Source of the DNA: Asticcacaulis endophyticus
GTDB taxonomy: Bacteria; Pseudomonadota; Alphaproteobacteria; Caulobacterales; Caulobacteraceae
DNA: 64,000 bases
Assembly: GCF_014652575.1 (NCBI RefSeq)
Contig: NZ_BMZB01000003.1
Coordinates: forward strand, 62,001 to 126,000
Direction of reading: 5' to 3'
In this document: piece by piece, positions 42,715 through 51,203 of the stretch
How positions within the stretch are numbered: the stretch's first letter is position 1
How the letters are laid out: each line of letters begins with the position of its first letter
Position numbers and translations under genes: made by a program
The notes under the pieces: generated by a model
Told to the model about the DNA's origin: nothing
The model's database searches: none
Seen by the model: the letters and a program-made list of their open reading frames with translations, nothing else

Positions 42715-43595
42715 CAGACCGTTTTGTCCTCTGAACTATTTTGGGTTTTACCCGACAAAGCGCGCCAGATCAGCCAGCCCCCAATAAGCACCATGATCAG
42801 CGACAGGCTCTGGCCCATGGTGATGACGTTTTTGAAAAACGGCAGCATCTGCTCATCAGGTTCGCGGAACATCTCAACTATGGTGCGGAAGATGCCGTAA
42901 CCGGCAATGAATACCCCCATGATCAGGCCGGGGCGTTTCAGTTGCTTATAGATATGGGCCAGCACGAAGGCGACGGCGAATAGCACCAGCCCTTCCAGCA
43001 CCGCCTCATAAAGCTGCGACGGGTGGCGCGGCAATGGGCCGGCGGGACACTCACGATACATGGCGCGAATAAAATCATTACAAAACACCATGCCCCACGG
43101 CGCGTCGGTCGTGCGTCCCCACAGTTCGGCATTGATGAAATTAGCCACCCGGCCCAAAAATAGCCCGATCGGTGCAGCGCAGGCCAGCAGATCGCCAAGG
43201 CTATAGGGACTGACCTTATATTTGCGGGCAAACAATATACCCGCGACCGCCACGCCGGTTATACCGCCGTGGAAGGACATGCCGCCTTCCCAGACCTTGA
43301 GCGCCTGAATGGGGTTAGCCAGCACCGGCCCCAGATCGTAAAACAATATGTATCCGATCCGTCCCCCCAGAATGATGCCGACAAACAACCACAGGATCAG
43401 GTCTTCGAGTTGCTCGCGCGTAATCGGGGCGCGGTCATGGGGCCATAAGACCTCTTTTTTCAGCAGTCTGGCAGCATACATCCAGCCAAACAGGACCCCG
43501 CCGACATAGGCCAGCGCATACCATCTGATGGCGACGGGACCGAGCTGCAAAAGTACGGGATCGAAATCGGGTAAAACTAAAGGCACAGGGCTCAT
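42714..43595 (-). CDS. lgt: Prolipoprotein diacylglyceryl transferase
   Basis: Inner-membrane enzyme that transfers diacylglycerol to the lipobox cysteine. There are seven spans, with the signature GRVANFINAELWGRTTDAPW, the catalytic-region His in MSFHGGITG, and the C-terminal FREPDEQ. Length is 293 residues from ATG 43595; the frame's earlier ATG at 43676 is not needed. It heads lgt-midA-pgeF and is divergent from the ubiK-like gene. Confidence 0.96.
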   Translation of the reverse strand: MSPVPLVLPDFDPVLLQLGPVAIRWYALAYVGGVLFGWMYAARLLKKEVLWPHDRAPITREQLEDLILWLFVGIILGGRIGYILFYDLGPVLANPIQALKVWEGGMSFHGGITGVAVAGILFARKYKVSPYSLGDLLACAAPIGLFLGRVANFINAELWGRTTDAPWGMVFCNDFIRAMYRECPAGPLPRHPSQLYEAVLEGLVLFAVAFVLAHIYKQLKRPGLIMGVFIAGYGIFRTIVEMFREPDEQMLPFFKNVITMGQSLSLIMVLIGGWLIWRALSGKTQNSSEDKTV

Positions 43596-43737
43596 GTAGG
43601 GGCGCGCTTTCGTGACATATCCAAAAGTCCGTTTAGCAAGATCGCATCGAATCGTCGCGCTTAAATGAAGAATCATGAAAAATGTTTGTGAAAGTGTACT
43701 ATATGGCGCTCAGTTTATGTTTTGACGCATTTCTTGA

Positions 43738-43764
43738 GCGAAAAACCGGTGCCCACTTTTTCGC
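43738..43764. repeat. 8-bp stem palindrome of a type dispersed in alphaproteobacteria
   Basis: GCGAAAAA and TTTTTCGC flank CCGGTGCCCAC. The wider string resembles intergenic motifs I recall from Rhizobiales and relatives (an AACCGG...CCACTTTT pattern followed by a GATGCTCT-like end). It sits 43 bases before the ubiK-like start and could be part of its leader. Confidence 0.4.
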
Positions 43765-43806
43765 GAAATGCTCTACCCTGTTGTACCCCCCCTTGAGGAG
43801 ACGGCT

Positions 43807-44067
43807 ATGCAAACCAAAAATCCCTTCATGGACGAATTTGCCAAAATGACTACCAATGCCATGTCTTTGGCGCAGGCGGCGGGCGAAGAGGCCAAGTCCG
43901 CCTTTCGGGCTCAGGCCGACAAATGGGTGGCCGATATGGATCTGGTACGCCGCGATGAATACGAAGCGCTGGCAGCTCAGGTCGCGGAACTGCGCGCCGA
44001 ACTGGCAACGCTTAAAGCCGCCAAAAAACCAGCCGCTAAAAAAGACGACAGCGGCCCGGCCGCGTAA
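43807..44067 (+). CDS. UbiK-type accessory factor (BMFP domain)
   Basis: An 86-residue protein with an N-terminal amphipathic helix and a coiled coil (residues about 45-70, RDEYEALAAQVAELRAELATL), the layout of BMFP/UbiK proteins. In gammaproteobacteria UbiK helps the ubiquinone complex, and other members are membrane-fusogenic. A Lys/Ala-rich tail ends the protein. The ATG at 43807 has GAGGAG 8 bases ahead, which decides the start. The gene is followed by a YbjN-like gene and proC. Confidence 0.85.
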   Translation: MQTKNPFMDEFAKMTTNAMSLAQAAGEEAKSAFRAQADKWVADMDLVRRDEYEALAAQVAELRAELATLKAAKKPAAKKDDSGPAA

Positions 44068-44141
44068 TTGCCAAGCCTTTTTTGACCCATTTGGGCAGGA
44101 CTTGCGCACTGCGACGGCATTATAGAGATAAAGACAATATC

Positions 44142-44669
44142 ATGGATCAGCCTCTGGCTTTTGACAGCGATTTCAGCCTTGACCCGCTGGAGATGGTGGA
44201 AACCATCCTCACCGATGAGGGGCTGAATTTTGAACGCACCAAAGACGGTGAACTGACCTTCATGCTGTCCGGGGACTGGAAAAGCTATGACATGTGGTTT
44301 GTCTGGCGCCCCGAAGGCGAGTGCCTGCAACTGTGTTGTGGTCTGGATATCGGCTTTAAGCCGGAGCATGTCACCGGGCTTTATGAGTTGTTGTCGCTCG
44401 TCAATCAGCGGGTCTGGTTCGGGCATTTTGAAATTTACCGCGAGCCGGGCATGGATGATGCTGAGCCGGTCAACGATATCGTGTTTCGTCATACCTTGGC
44501 GTTCACGACGCTGGATAAGCCTTCGGCCGTGCAGACCGCGCACATGATCAATTCAGCGGCCGACGCCGTTGACCGGTTTTTCCCGGCGTTTGATTTTTAC
44601 CTCAAAGGCGCGCGTTCACCCTTGGCGGCCCTTGAAGCCTGCCTGTTTGAAACCGTCGGCGAAGCATAA
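44142..44669 (+). CDS. YbjN domain-containing protein
   Basis: A 175-residue cytoplasmic protein. The N-terminus DPLEMVETILTDEGLNFERT and the following GDWKSYDMWFVWRPEGECLQL match the YbjN fold (PF10722), related to type III secretion chaperones; no enzymatic role is known. FRHTLAFTT and the terminal VDRFFPAFDFYLKG are typical of alphaproteobacterial members. The gene is commonly beside proC, as here (13-base gap), so one operon is likely. Confidence 0.9.
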   Translation: MDQPLAFDSDFSLDPLEMVETILTDEGLNFERTKDGELTFMLSGDWKSYDMWFVWRPEGECLQLCCGLDIGFKPEHVTGLYELLSLVNQRVWFGHFEIYREPGMDDAEPVNDIVFRHTLAFTTLDKPSAVQTAHMINSAADAVDRFFPAFDFYLKGARSPLAALEACLFETVGEA

Positions 44670-44682
44670 AAGAGATTTGCAT

Positions 44683-45480
44683 ATGTCTTTCACCCCCATT
44701 CTTCTGGTTGGCGCTGGCGCGCTGGGGTCATCTATTCTCAAAGGGTTTCGCCGGTCAGGGCACATATCGCCGTCCGACGTGATGATCTTGGATCTCAAGC
44801 CGCAGGACGAAGCGCAAAGCTATGCCGCCGATGGTGCGAAACTTAATCCGCCGCCCGAAGTCTGGGCGCATGCCAAAACCATTATAATTGCCGTTAAGCC
44901 GCAAAGCTGGCGCGAGATGGCCAGGATTTTCGAGGGCAATCTGAACCCTGACGCCGTACTGATTTCGGTCATGGCCGGGGTGAAAACCGCAGACCTGTCG
45001 CAAGTCTTTGCACCGATCAAGGTGGCGCGTGTCATGCCGACGACCGGAGTAGCCACGGGCAAGGGCGTGGCCAGCATATATGCCGCCGAGGCGTCAGCGC
45101 TTGAGGCGGCGAGGTTTGTATTTGAACCCATCGCCGCGACGGCGATCCTAAGCGACGAAGGCCTGATTGATTCGGCCACGGCCGTGTCCGGTTCGGGGCC
45201 TGCCTATGTCTATGCCTTTGCGCGTGCGCTGGAAAAGGCCGCATTAAGCGTGAACCTGACATCTGCCGATGCCCGTACACTGGCGCGCGCTACCCTGATT
45301 AGTGCGGCGCGTTTGCTGGATGAAACAGGTGAAGAACCTGATGATCTGATTAGGAAAGTCGCCTCTCCTGGCGGGACAACCGAAGCTGGTTTGAAGGTGT
45401 TGTGTGCAGACGGCGGGCTTGATGACCTGATCAAGGCGACGGTTGAGGCGGCTTTCAAACGCTCGCGCGAACTGGGTTAA
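44683..45480 (+). CDS. proC: Pyrroline-5-carboxylate reductase
   Basis: Last step of proline synthesis, NAD(P)H-dependent. The Rossmann motif is LLVGAGALGSSILKGF at the N-terminus. The signature PGGTTEAGLKVL and SGSGPAYVYAFARALEKAA are diagnostic. Length is 265 residues. The start at 44683 has AAGAGA ahead. It is convergent with the nnrU-like gene, 8 bases apart. Confidence 0.96.
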   Translation: MSFTPILLVGAGALGSSILKGFRRSGHISPSDVMILDLKPQDEAQSYAADGAKLNPPPEVWAHAKTIIIAVKPQSWREMARIFEGNLNPDAVLISVMAGVKTADLSQVFAPIKVARVMPTTGVATGKGVASIYAAEASALEAARFVFEPIAATAILSDEGLIDSATAVSGSGPAYVYAFARALEKAALSVNLTSADARTLARATLISAARLLDETGEEPDDLIRKVASPGGTTEAGLKVLCADGGLDDLIKATVEAAFKRSRELG

Positions 45481-45488
45481 GGCCGGGG

Positions 45489-46187
45489 CTAAACTGCCGA
45501 AAGCCCGAACAAAAACTCGTGGAACGCCAAAGTCACGAAATAGATAGACGACGCGAACAGGAATTTCGCAACTCCGATCTCGGCCGGCACAAACGGGGTG
45601 TGGCCGGTCAGAATGGCTGCAAACGGGATGATTGAGGTGCGCTTTCTGATAGAGCGATAGGTATCGCCCATTAGGGTCAATCGTTTGTTGTCGATGCTGT
45701 TGGCACCCAGAACACACAGGGCAAGCAGCGACCCAAAAAAGATCCATGACGCCAGATTGCCATTGCATGCCATGTGCGTTAGCGCCCATAGACCGATTCC
45801 GGATAAGACCGGATGGCGTGAGACGCGGATAATACCGTAGACCGGTTTATCGCCGAGGTGTTTCAAAGCGCCCATGCTGGTCGGGCTTTTGCTCATATAG
45901 CCTATGATGATCAGTTGAAAGGCGACGAAATTGGTCACCAGAGCCAGGGCCTTCAGCAGCACCGGCGCCTGCCAGATGCGCAGATTTAACGCATCAGCCA
46001 TCGCTATGGCATAGGCGTGCATCATCCACGCCAGACCGGCCAGAGAAAACAAAGAAAACAGGATGTAATAGGCGGTTGGACCGATGGCGCTGATGATTTG
46101 CAGCTTAAGCACCGTTCCGGAGATCATCAGGTGGATACACAGAAAAAAAGCGCAGGCCAGCGCGAGGGTCCACATACCGGTCTCCAT
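45489..46187 (-). CDS. NnrU family membrane protein
   Basis: A 232-residue protein with about six hydrophobic spans. VSRHPVLSGIGLWALTH is the RHP block shared by NnrU and related isoprenylcysteine-methyltransferase-like membrane proteins. NnrU was named from denitrification gene clusters, but no denitrification gene is here, so the name gives family only. AGGA lies 9 bases before the ATG. It ends a minus-strand series with the two paralogous membrane proteins upstream. Confidence 0.85.
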   Translation of the reverse strand: METGMWTLALACAFFLCIHLMISGTVLKLQIISAIGPTAYYILFSLFSLAGLAWMMHAYAIAMADALNLRIWQAPVLLKALALVTNFVAFQLIIIGYMSKSPTSMGALKHLGDKPVYGIIRVSRHPVLSGIGLWALTHMACNGNLASWIFFGSLLALCVLGANSIDNKRLTLMGDTYRSIRKRTSIIPFAAILTGHTPFVPAEIGVAKFLFASSIYFVTLAFHEFLFGLSAV

Positions 46188-46293
46188 CAATAATAGTCCT
46201 GATGACTATCACGACTGTTTGCGATCAAACAAGCTTTGCGCAGAGTATTGGTGAAGGGAGGTAGCCCTGTGCGCTGTTTAAGAGACGCGTGGC

Positions 46294-47037
46294 TTACGGA
46301 CGCATATCGACATAGGGGATGATCGGCGCATTGAGCACATCAATATCATCCTTTTTGGGCGCGGATTTTGGTGGCTCAGGCTTTGACGGCTCGCCCGGTG
46401 CGGGGAAGGGCTTATGCGCCTCTGGCGGTGGTGCGGGCGGTGTCGGTGAGGGGGCCTGCGGTGCTGGCGCTGCGGCCTTTGCCTCAAGCTCATCCTTGGG
46501 GCGCCGGATAATGGCTTCAACATGGTAGAACCAGCGTCGGGCGGTTTCCATGGCCCCGCGCGGGCCTTCAGCGCGCGCGGTCAGATTATCATTTGGGTCC
46601 CATAGCACCAGTTCAAAGTCCGGACGGGCCGGATCATCAAAAATCAGGCGCATGGTCACGCGGGTGACCTGTGGCGCGATATCATCCAGCATCTTATGCG
46701 GGCCAGAACGTAGGACGCGCGCCACGACCTTGGAATCTACAAAGATTTCAATCCCCATCAATTCGCGTATGGGATAGATGCGGGTGGGTACCTTACCAAA
46801 CTCGCGCACAATGATAACTCGGTTGAGATTATAGGCGATGGCACAGGCCGCGCGTCTGACCGGTTCCAGCGCCTGAACGTCGGCGCGGGTGCCTTCCAGT
46901 GCTTCGTTAAGTTCGTCTTCGAGTTTTTTAGGCTGCTCGACGCGCGAATTCCAGACACGGTAAAGGATCAGCAGAATCGCGATGCCTGCTGCCGATAAAA
47001 TTATCAATGTCGGAAGAAACCGTTCCAACCCGTCCAC
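46294..47037 (-). CDS. Single-span membrane protein, paralogue of the next gene
   Basis: A 247-residue protein. A hydrophobic span at residues 7-28 is followed by a cytoplasmic part with a predicted beta-rich domain (about residues 75-165): IEIFVDSKVVARVLRSG, VTMRLIFDD, FELVLWDP and WFYHVEAIIRRP. The C-terminal 70 residues are proline-rich. I recognise no family, but it aligns with the adjacent 194-residue protein through the block V-D-x-K-(I/V)-V-A-R ... R-L-(I/M)-F-D-D ... H-V-(E/D)-A-(I)-I-(R/K)-R-P. PH-like folds have this strand pattern, which is a guess. Confidence 0.75.
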   Translation of the reverse strand: MDGLERFLPTLIILSAAGIAILLILYRVWNSRVEQPKKLEDELNEALEGTRADVQALEPVRRAACAIAYNLNRVIIVREFGKVPTRIYPIRELMGIEIFVDSKVVARVLRSGPHKMLDDIAPQVTRVTMRLIFDDPARPDFELVLWDPNDNLTARAEGPRGAMETARRWFYHVEAIIRRPKDELEAKAAAPAPQAPSPTPPAPPPEAHKPFPAPGEPSKPEPPKSAPKKDDIDVLNAPIIPYVDMRP

Positions 47038-47122
47038 CCCAAAGAATTGCCGCGCATATTAACCATGAATTATATCAGCCGGTAAGGGGGCAGTGAAAGA
47101 CTTTGTTGAATCCGCGTCATAT

Positions 47123-47707
47123 TTAATCGTCTGCCGTGTCGTCGGCATCATTATCTTCGCCTGCGGGGCGAGCGCGCACAGTCGCGGGACGCTTGATGAC
47201 GGCATCGACATGCGATAACCATTTACGTCCCAGACGCACCGCATCGGCCGCCGTCTTGGGGTGGACTGGATTTGGGGACATTTGTCCGAACAATTCGACT
47301 TCAAATTCCGGCGTCTCAATGTCGTCAAACATCAGCCGCAAGATAACCCGACTGGCATTGGGGTAGGTTTCATCCATAACCCGGCGGGTTTCGCCTTTTT
47401 GAGTGCGGGCCACGATTTTTTCATCGACGATCAGTTCAGCGCCGTCAATTTCATCGAAGGTGAACACCAGGCCTTGCTTGCCGCTGTCCCACAGTACCGC
47501 CATATCGCCGGCGCTGAAATCAAGGCCGGCAGCTTTCTGTCCGCTCAGATCATAGATGATGGCATCGGCGGGTTTGCCCAGGGCTCTCAACAGGCCACGG
47601 GTTAGCCTGCGGCTGGATTCAAACCACCATAAAACCACGGATGATACGATCAGCAGACCGATCCCGGCCAGCAAAAACCACAACAGTACCCGCAGAGTTT
47701 CATCCAT
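47123..47707 (-). CDS. Single-span membrane protein, paralogue of the previous gene
   Basis: A 194-residue protein with a span at residues 7-28, then a domain with LIVDEKIVARTQKGETR, ASRVILRLMFDDIETPEFEVE and WLSHVDAVIKRP, parallel to the neighbour. It ends in an acidic tail (EDNDADDTADD) rather than a proline-rich one. It is first of the pair on the minus strand, 85 bases before the next start. No function is known. The pair looks like a local duplication, since diverged in the tails. Confidence 0.75.
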   Translation of the reverse strand: MDETLRVLLWFLLAGIGLLIVSSVVLWWFESSRRLTRGLLRALGKPADAIIYDLSGQKAAGLDFSAGDMAVLWDSGKQGLVFTFDEIDGAELIVDEKIVARTQKGETRRVMDETYPNASRVILRLMFDDIETPEFEVELFGQMSPNPVHPKTAADAVRLGRKWLSHVDAVIKRPATVRARPAGEDNDADDTADD

Positions 47708-47744
47708 GTCAGGAATCAGCCTTTCAGTTTGAGTTTAAGCTCAA

Positions 47745-48536
47745 TCAGAGGTTAAACTCAACGCTGACCGGCACATGGTCGGAGGCTTTGGCGTTTTCAG
47801 TCGCAAATCCGCGCGTGGCTTTGTGGATGGTGAACGCCGACAGCTTATCCGCGGCTTGCGGTGACATAAGGTGATGGTCGATGCGGATACCTTCGTTCTT
47901 TTGCCAGGCGCCGGCCTGATAATCCCAGAAGGTGTAACGATTGTCGGCGGGGGGCATAAGATCGAACGCGTCGCTGTACCCTAAGTTTTTAAAGCGCCGG
48001 AAGGCGGCTCTGACCTCAGTTTGAAACAGGGCGTCATCGACCCACATAGCCGGATTATAGCAATCAACAGGTTCGGGTATGATATTGTAATCGCCGGATA
48101 AAATCGTGCGTTCTTCAAGTGCCAGCAATTGCGTGGCGCGGGCCATAAGCCGCTCGATCCAGCGCAGTTTATAGCTGTACTTCTCTGTGCCGATCGGGTT
48201 GCCATTCGGCAGATAAATGGAGGTAACGCGAAACGGGTGAGGGGCATCAACGACGGCCTCCAGATACCGGGCCTGCTCATCCTCATCTTCGCCTTTGAGG
48301 CCCTTGGTGATGTCGGACAGCGGATATTTCGACAAGATGGCAACACCGTTATAGGTCTTTTGCCCGTGTACAGCGATGTTGTAGCCCAGCGATTCAAAGG
48401 CCTCATAGGGGAACTTTTCGTCGATGCATTTCAGTTCCTGAAGCGAACAGACATCCGGGCGTTCCTCACGGAACCAGTTGAGAATGACCTCTAACCGGGC
48501 ATTGACGGAGTTGACGTTCCAGGTCGAAATTTTCAT
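47745..48536 (-). CDS. xthA: Exodeoxyribonuclease III (AP endonuclease)
   Basis: Mg-dependent AP endonuclease and 3'-exonuclease of base-excision repair. The family blocks are MKISTWNVNSVNAR, LQELKCIDEKFP, LSGDYNIIPEPVD, RIDHHLMSP and KASDHVPV, with catalytic Asn, Glu, Asp and His. Length is 263 residues; the ATG at 48536 starts exactly at the conserved strand. It is downstream of the A-type carrier gene by 13 bases. Confidence 0.96.
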   Translation of the reverse strand: MKISTWNVNSVNARLEVILNWFREERPDVCSLQELKCIDEKFPYEAFESLGYNIAVHGQKTYNGVAILSKYPLSDITKGLKGEDEDEQARYLEAVVDAPHPFRVTSIYLPNGNPIGTEKYSYKLRWIERLMARATQLLALEERTILSGDYNIIPEPVDCYNPAMWVDDALFQTEVRAAFRRFKNLGYSDAFDLMPPADNRYTFWDYQAGAWQKNEGIRIDHHLMSPQAADKLSAFTIHKATRGFATENAKASDHVPVSVEFNL

Positions 48537-48549
48537 GAAATAATCTGTT

Positions 48550-48885
48550 TTATATCGAAAAGGACACGCCGCACCCACAGGACGACTTGGCGTTGGGGTT
48601 GAGGATTTTAAACTGGGAACCGACCAGTTCCTCAACGTAGTCAATGATTGAACCGCTTAATAAGGGGGCCGAGACATCATCTACCAGTGCGCGCGCACCG
48701 TTATAGCCGATGACGCTGTCGCCGTCTTCGGCCGCGTCAACCAGATCGAGTTGGTATTGAAAGCCGGAGCAGCCACCGCCTTCGACGGCGACCCTCAGCA
48801 GGATTTCGCGACCGGCCTCCGCAGATAAAGCGTTGATATGGCGCGCGGCGGCGGCGGACAAAGATATGGAATGGGACGTGCTCAT
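48550..48885 (-). CDS. A-type iron-sulfur cluster carrier (ErpA/IscA/HesB)
   Basis: A 111-residue protein that holds and passes on Fe-S clusters. The three ligand cysteines are in GGGCSGFQYQ and SSCGCGVSF near the C-terminus. N-terminal ISLSAAAARHINALSA matches the HesB/IscA fold. It is probably ErpA by its role in alphaproteobacteria, but ErpA, IscA and SufA cannot be split by eye. It is divergent from dgt. The window's Fe-S clients include the Rieske protein. Confidence 0.9.
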   Translation of the reverse strand: MSTSHSISLSAAAARHINALSAEAGREILLRVAVEGGGCSGFQYQLDLVDAAEDGDSVIGYNGARALVDDVSAPLLSGSIIDYVEELVGSQFKILNPNAKSSCGCGVSFSI

Positions 48886-49028
48886 GGCCCCTATATAGTC
48901 GGATTTGGTGTAAAGTTCAGCCGTCGATTAAATTTTTTAGGTAAAGTTTTTCGGAAATTAGCCATTCGTTTGAGGTTTAGGCTAATATAGGCCGTGAACC
49001 TGTTTGAAATATATGGATAAAGCCCGAC

Positions 49029-50198
49029 GTGCCCCCATACACACCTCTGTCGCCCTACGCTGAAAATTCCGCCAAAAGCCTTGGCCGTCTTTATACTGAG
49101 GACGAAAGCTCCACCCGCACGCCCTTTGCGCGCGACCGGGATCGCATTATTCACTGCACGGCCTTTCGCCGCCTGAAGGGTAAGACTCAGGTCTTTGTGG
49201 CGAATGAGGGCGACTATTTCCGCACGCGTCTGACCCATTCTCTGGAGGTGGCGCAGATTGCCCGCTCACTGGCCTTGTCGCTGAATGTCGAGCAGGATTT
49301 GGCCGAAACCGTGGCGCTGGCCCATGACCTTGGCCATCCGCCGTTTGGCCATGCCGGTGAAGATGAGCTGCATAAGTGCATGGAACCGTGGGGCGGTTTT
49401 GATCACAATGTTCAGACTTTCCGTGTGGTCACTAAGCTGGAGCATCGCTATCCGGCATTTGAGGGGCTGAACCTGACCTGGGAGACCCTGGAGGGGATCA
49501 TAAAGCATAACGGCCCGTCGGTGCATTTGCTGTCGCGTCCAAGCTGGAAAGCCGTCAAAGATTTCAATGATATCTATGACTTGCGCATGGATACTTATGC
49601 GTCGATTGAAGCCCAGATCGCCGCTATTGCCGATGATATCGCCTATAATAATCACGATGTTGACGATGGGCTCAAGGCCGGGTTGTTCACTATTGATGAC
49701 CTGCGCGATATTCCCCTGATCGGCCCGGCCCTGGCGTCAACCGAAAAAGACTGGCCGGATATCGACGACCGTATGCTGCGTCTGGAAGGGGTGCGTCGCA
49801 TGATTGGGGCCATGATCAGCGATGTGACCGAAGAAACCCAGCGCCGGTTAGAGGCTGACCGCATTGAAACGGCAGAAGATGTGCGCAAGGCCACGCGTCA
49901 GATGGTGGCGTTTTCCGGGACCATCATGGAAGGTTTGGCGCGGCTTAGGGCATTTTTGTATGCGCGTATGTATAAGCACCATCACCTTAATCGCACGCGC
50001 TCACACGCCAAGCGCATCCTCAATCAGATGTTCTACCTCTATATGGAAGAGCAGGATGTGTTGCCGGATGAGTGGTATCAGTTGGTGTGCTCAAAGGACA
50101 CCGAGGCGGGGCGGGCACGGGTCATTTGCGACTATATTGCGGGCATGACGGATTCTTTTGCGATCGACGAGCACCGCAAGCTGTTCTCGTTTACGTAA
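49029..50198 (+). CDS. dgt: Deoxyguanosinetriphosphate triphosphohydrolase-like protein
   Basis: HD-superfamily dNTP triphosphohydrolase that converts dNTP to deoxynucleoside and triphosphate. The metal-site pieces are [13 protein letters not shown] and [15 protein letters not shown], and [14 protein letters not shown] holds the later Asp. [12 protein letters not shown] is the N-terminal family block. Length is 389 residues, the class without E. coli Dgt's extra parts. It starts at GTG 49029 without a strong ribosome site. The following 246 bases hold only a small TTCCCG/CGGGAA hairpin. Confidence 0.92.
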   Translation: MPPYTPLSPYAENSAKSLGRLYTEDESSTRTPFARDRDRIIHCTAFRRLKGKTQVFVANEGDYFRTRLTHSLEVAQIARSLALSLNVEQDLAETVALAHDLGHPPFGHAGEDELHKCMEPWGGFDHNVQTFRVVTKLEHRYPAFEGLNLTWETLEGIIKHNGPSVHLLSRPSWKAVKDFNDIYDLRMDTYASIEAQIAAIADDIAYNNHDVDDGLKAGLFTIDDLRDIPLIGPALASTEKDWPDIDDRMLRLEGVRRMIGAMISDVTEETQRRLEADRIETAEDVRKATRQMVAFSGTIMEGLARLRAFLYARMYKHHHLNRTRSHAKRILNQMFYLYMEEQDVLPDEWYQLVCSKDTEAGRARVICDYIAGMTDSFAIDEHRKLFSFT

Positions 50199-50444
50199 GG
50201 CTCGCCTGAATAACATCGGGTAGTTTTAGGCCACAGAGTAGAACAAAACATGCCCGTGCGGCGAATCAGCACTGGATTTTCGCCATAGAGATGCCAAAAT
50301 GAGGTCTCAGTTTAGAATGATTCCCGCGCTGACGGGAAAGGCCGGAGCTACGCCAGATCATAGCCGAATCATTGCATGGCGCTGATCGGCTTGATATGGC
50401 CCCAAATATCGCTCCCCTGGGACGCACCACAGGATCTGACGTTT

Positions 50445-51194
50445 ATGGTTGATAAGGATCGCGGCACTTACACGCCGCCCACAGAAGACAATTTGAGCTA
50501 TGAAGCGCGTCAGGGCGGGAGCGGCGGGCGTCCGCAGACTCCGATCACCCTGATCGCCAGCGGTATTGTGCTGGTCGTTCTGCTGCTGGCGGTGGTCATG
50601 TTCTATAATTCCGGCCTCAACAGCCGCAAGGACATGGCTGAGATTGGCGAGTCCCTGTCGAATTACAAAGATAACCGCATCGAAGATGCCCGCCCGCTGA
50701 CCGATGAGGATCTGCTTGATCCGGTAGCCCCCGATGCTGAGCCAAAGTTCGCGCCGGGTACCGAAGAGCCGATGGCGCGCGCCGAGGCTTCGGCTACGGT
50801 ATCTGAGGCACCACCGCCGGCGCAAATCCGCACCGGGCCTATCCCCAGCAATACGATGGATACGCCGTCGGCACCTGCCGCTACGCCGGCTGTCCCGGCT
50901 GAGGTCGTAGCCCCCGTCGCGCGGATTGAGACGCCAAAACCTGTGGTGGCGGGCGCCGGGGCCGCGGTCCAGATCGGGGCCTTCACCTCACGCGACATCG
51001 CCGATAAGCAATATGCGGCACTGGCCTCCAGCTACGGCATGTTTGTGTCGGGCACCTCGAAAGCGGTTGAAAAGGTCGAACGTGACGGCGCTACGCTGTA
51101 TCGGACGTCGTTCACCGGGTTTGCGACCAAAGACAAGGCTAAGGCCTTTTGCGACGCGCTGAAATCGGCAGGTAAGTCCTGCTTCGTAAAGTAA
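50445..51194 (+). CDS. SPOR-domain membrane protein
   Basis: A 249-residue bitopic protein, probably at the division site. A short cytoplasmic N-terminus leads to a span at residues about 32-54. A disordered Pro/Ala/Glu-rich periplasmic linker follows, and then a SPOR domain (about residues 165-249): AVQIGAFTSRDIADKQYAAL and TLYRTSFTGFATKDKAKAFC. SPOR domains bind denuded peptidoglycan. The start at 50445 gives the usual short N-terminus, though the frame is open from an ATG at 50376. It is 9 bases before nagZ. Confidence 0.88.
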   Translation: MVDKDRGTYTPPTEDNLSYEARQGGSGGRPQTPITLIASGIVLVVLLLAVVMFYNSGLNSRKDMAEIGESLSNYKDNRIEDARPLTDEDLLDPVAPDAEPKFAPGTEEPMARAEASATVSEAPPPAQIRTGPIPSNTMDTPSAPAATPAVPAEVVAPVARIETPKPVVAGAGAAVQIGAFTSRDIADKQYAALASSYGMFVSGTSKAVEKVERDGATLYRTSFTGFATKDKAKAFCDALKSAGKSCFVK

Positions 51195-51203
51195 GGCTAT
51201 ACT

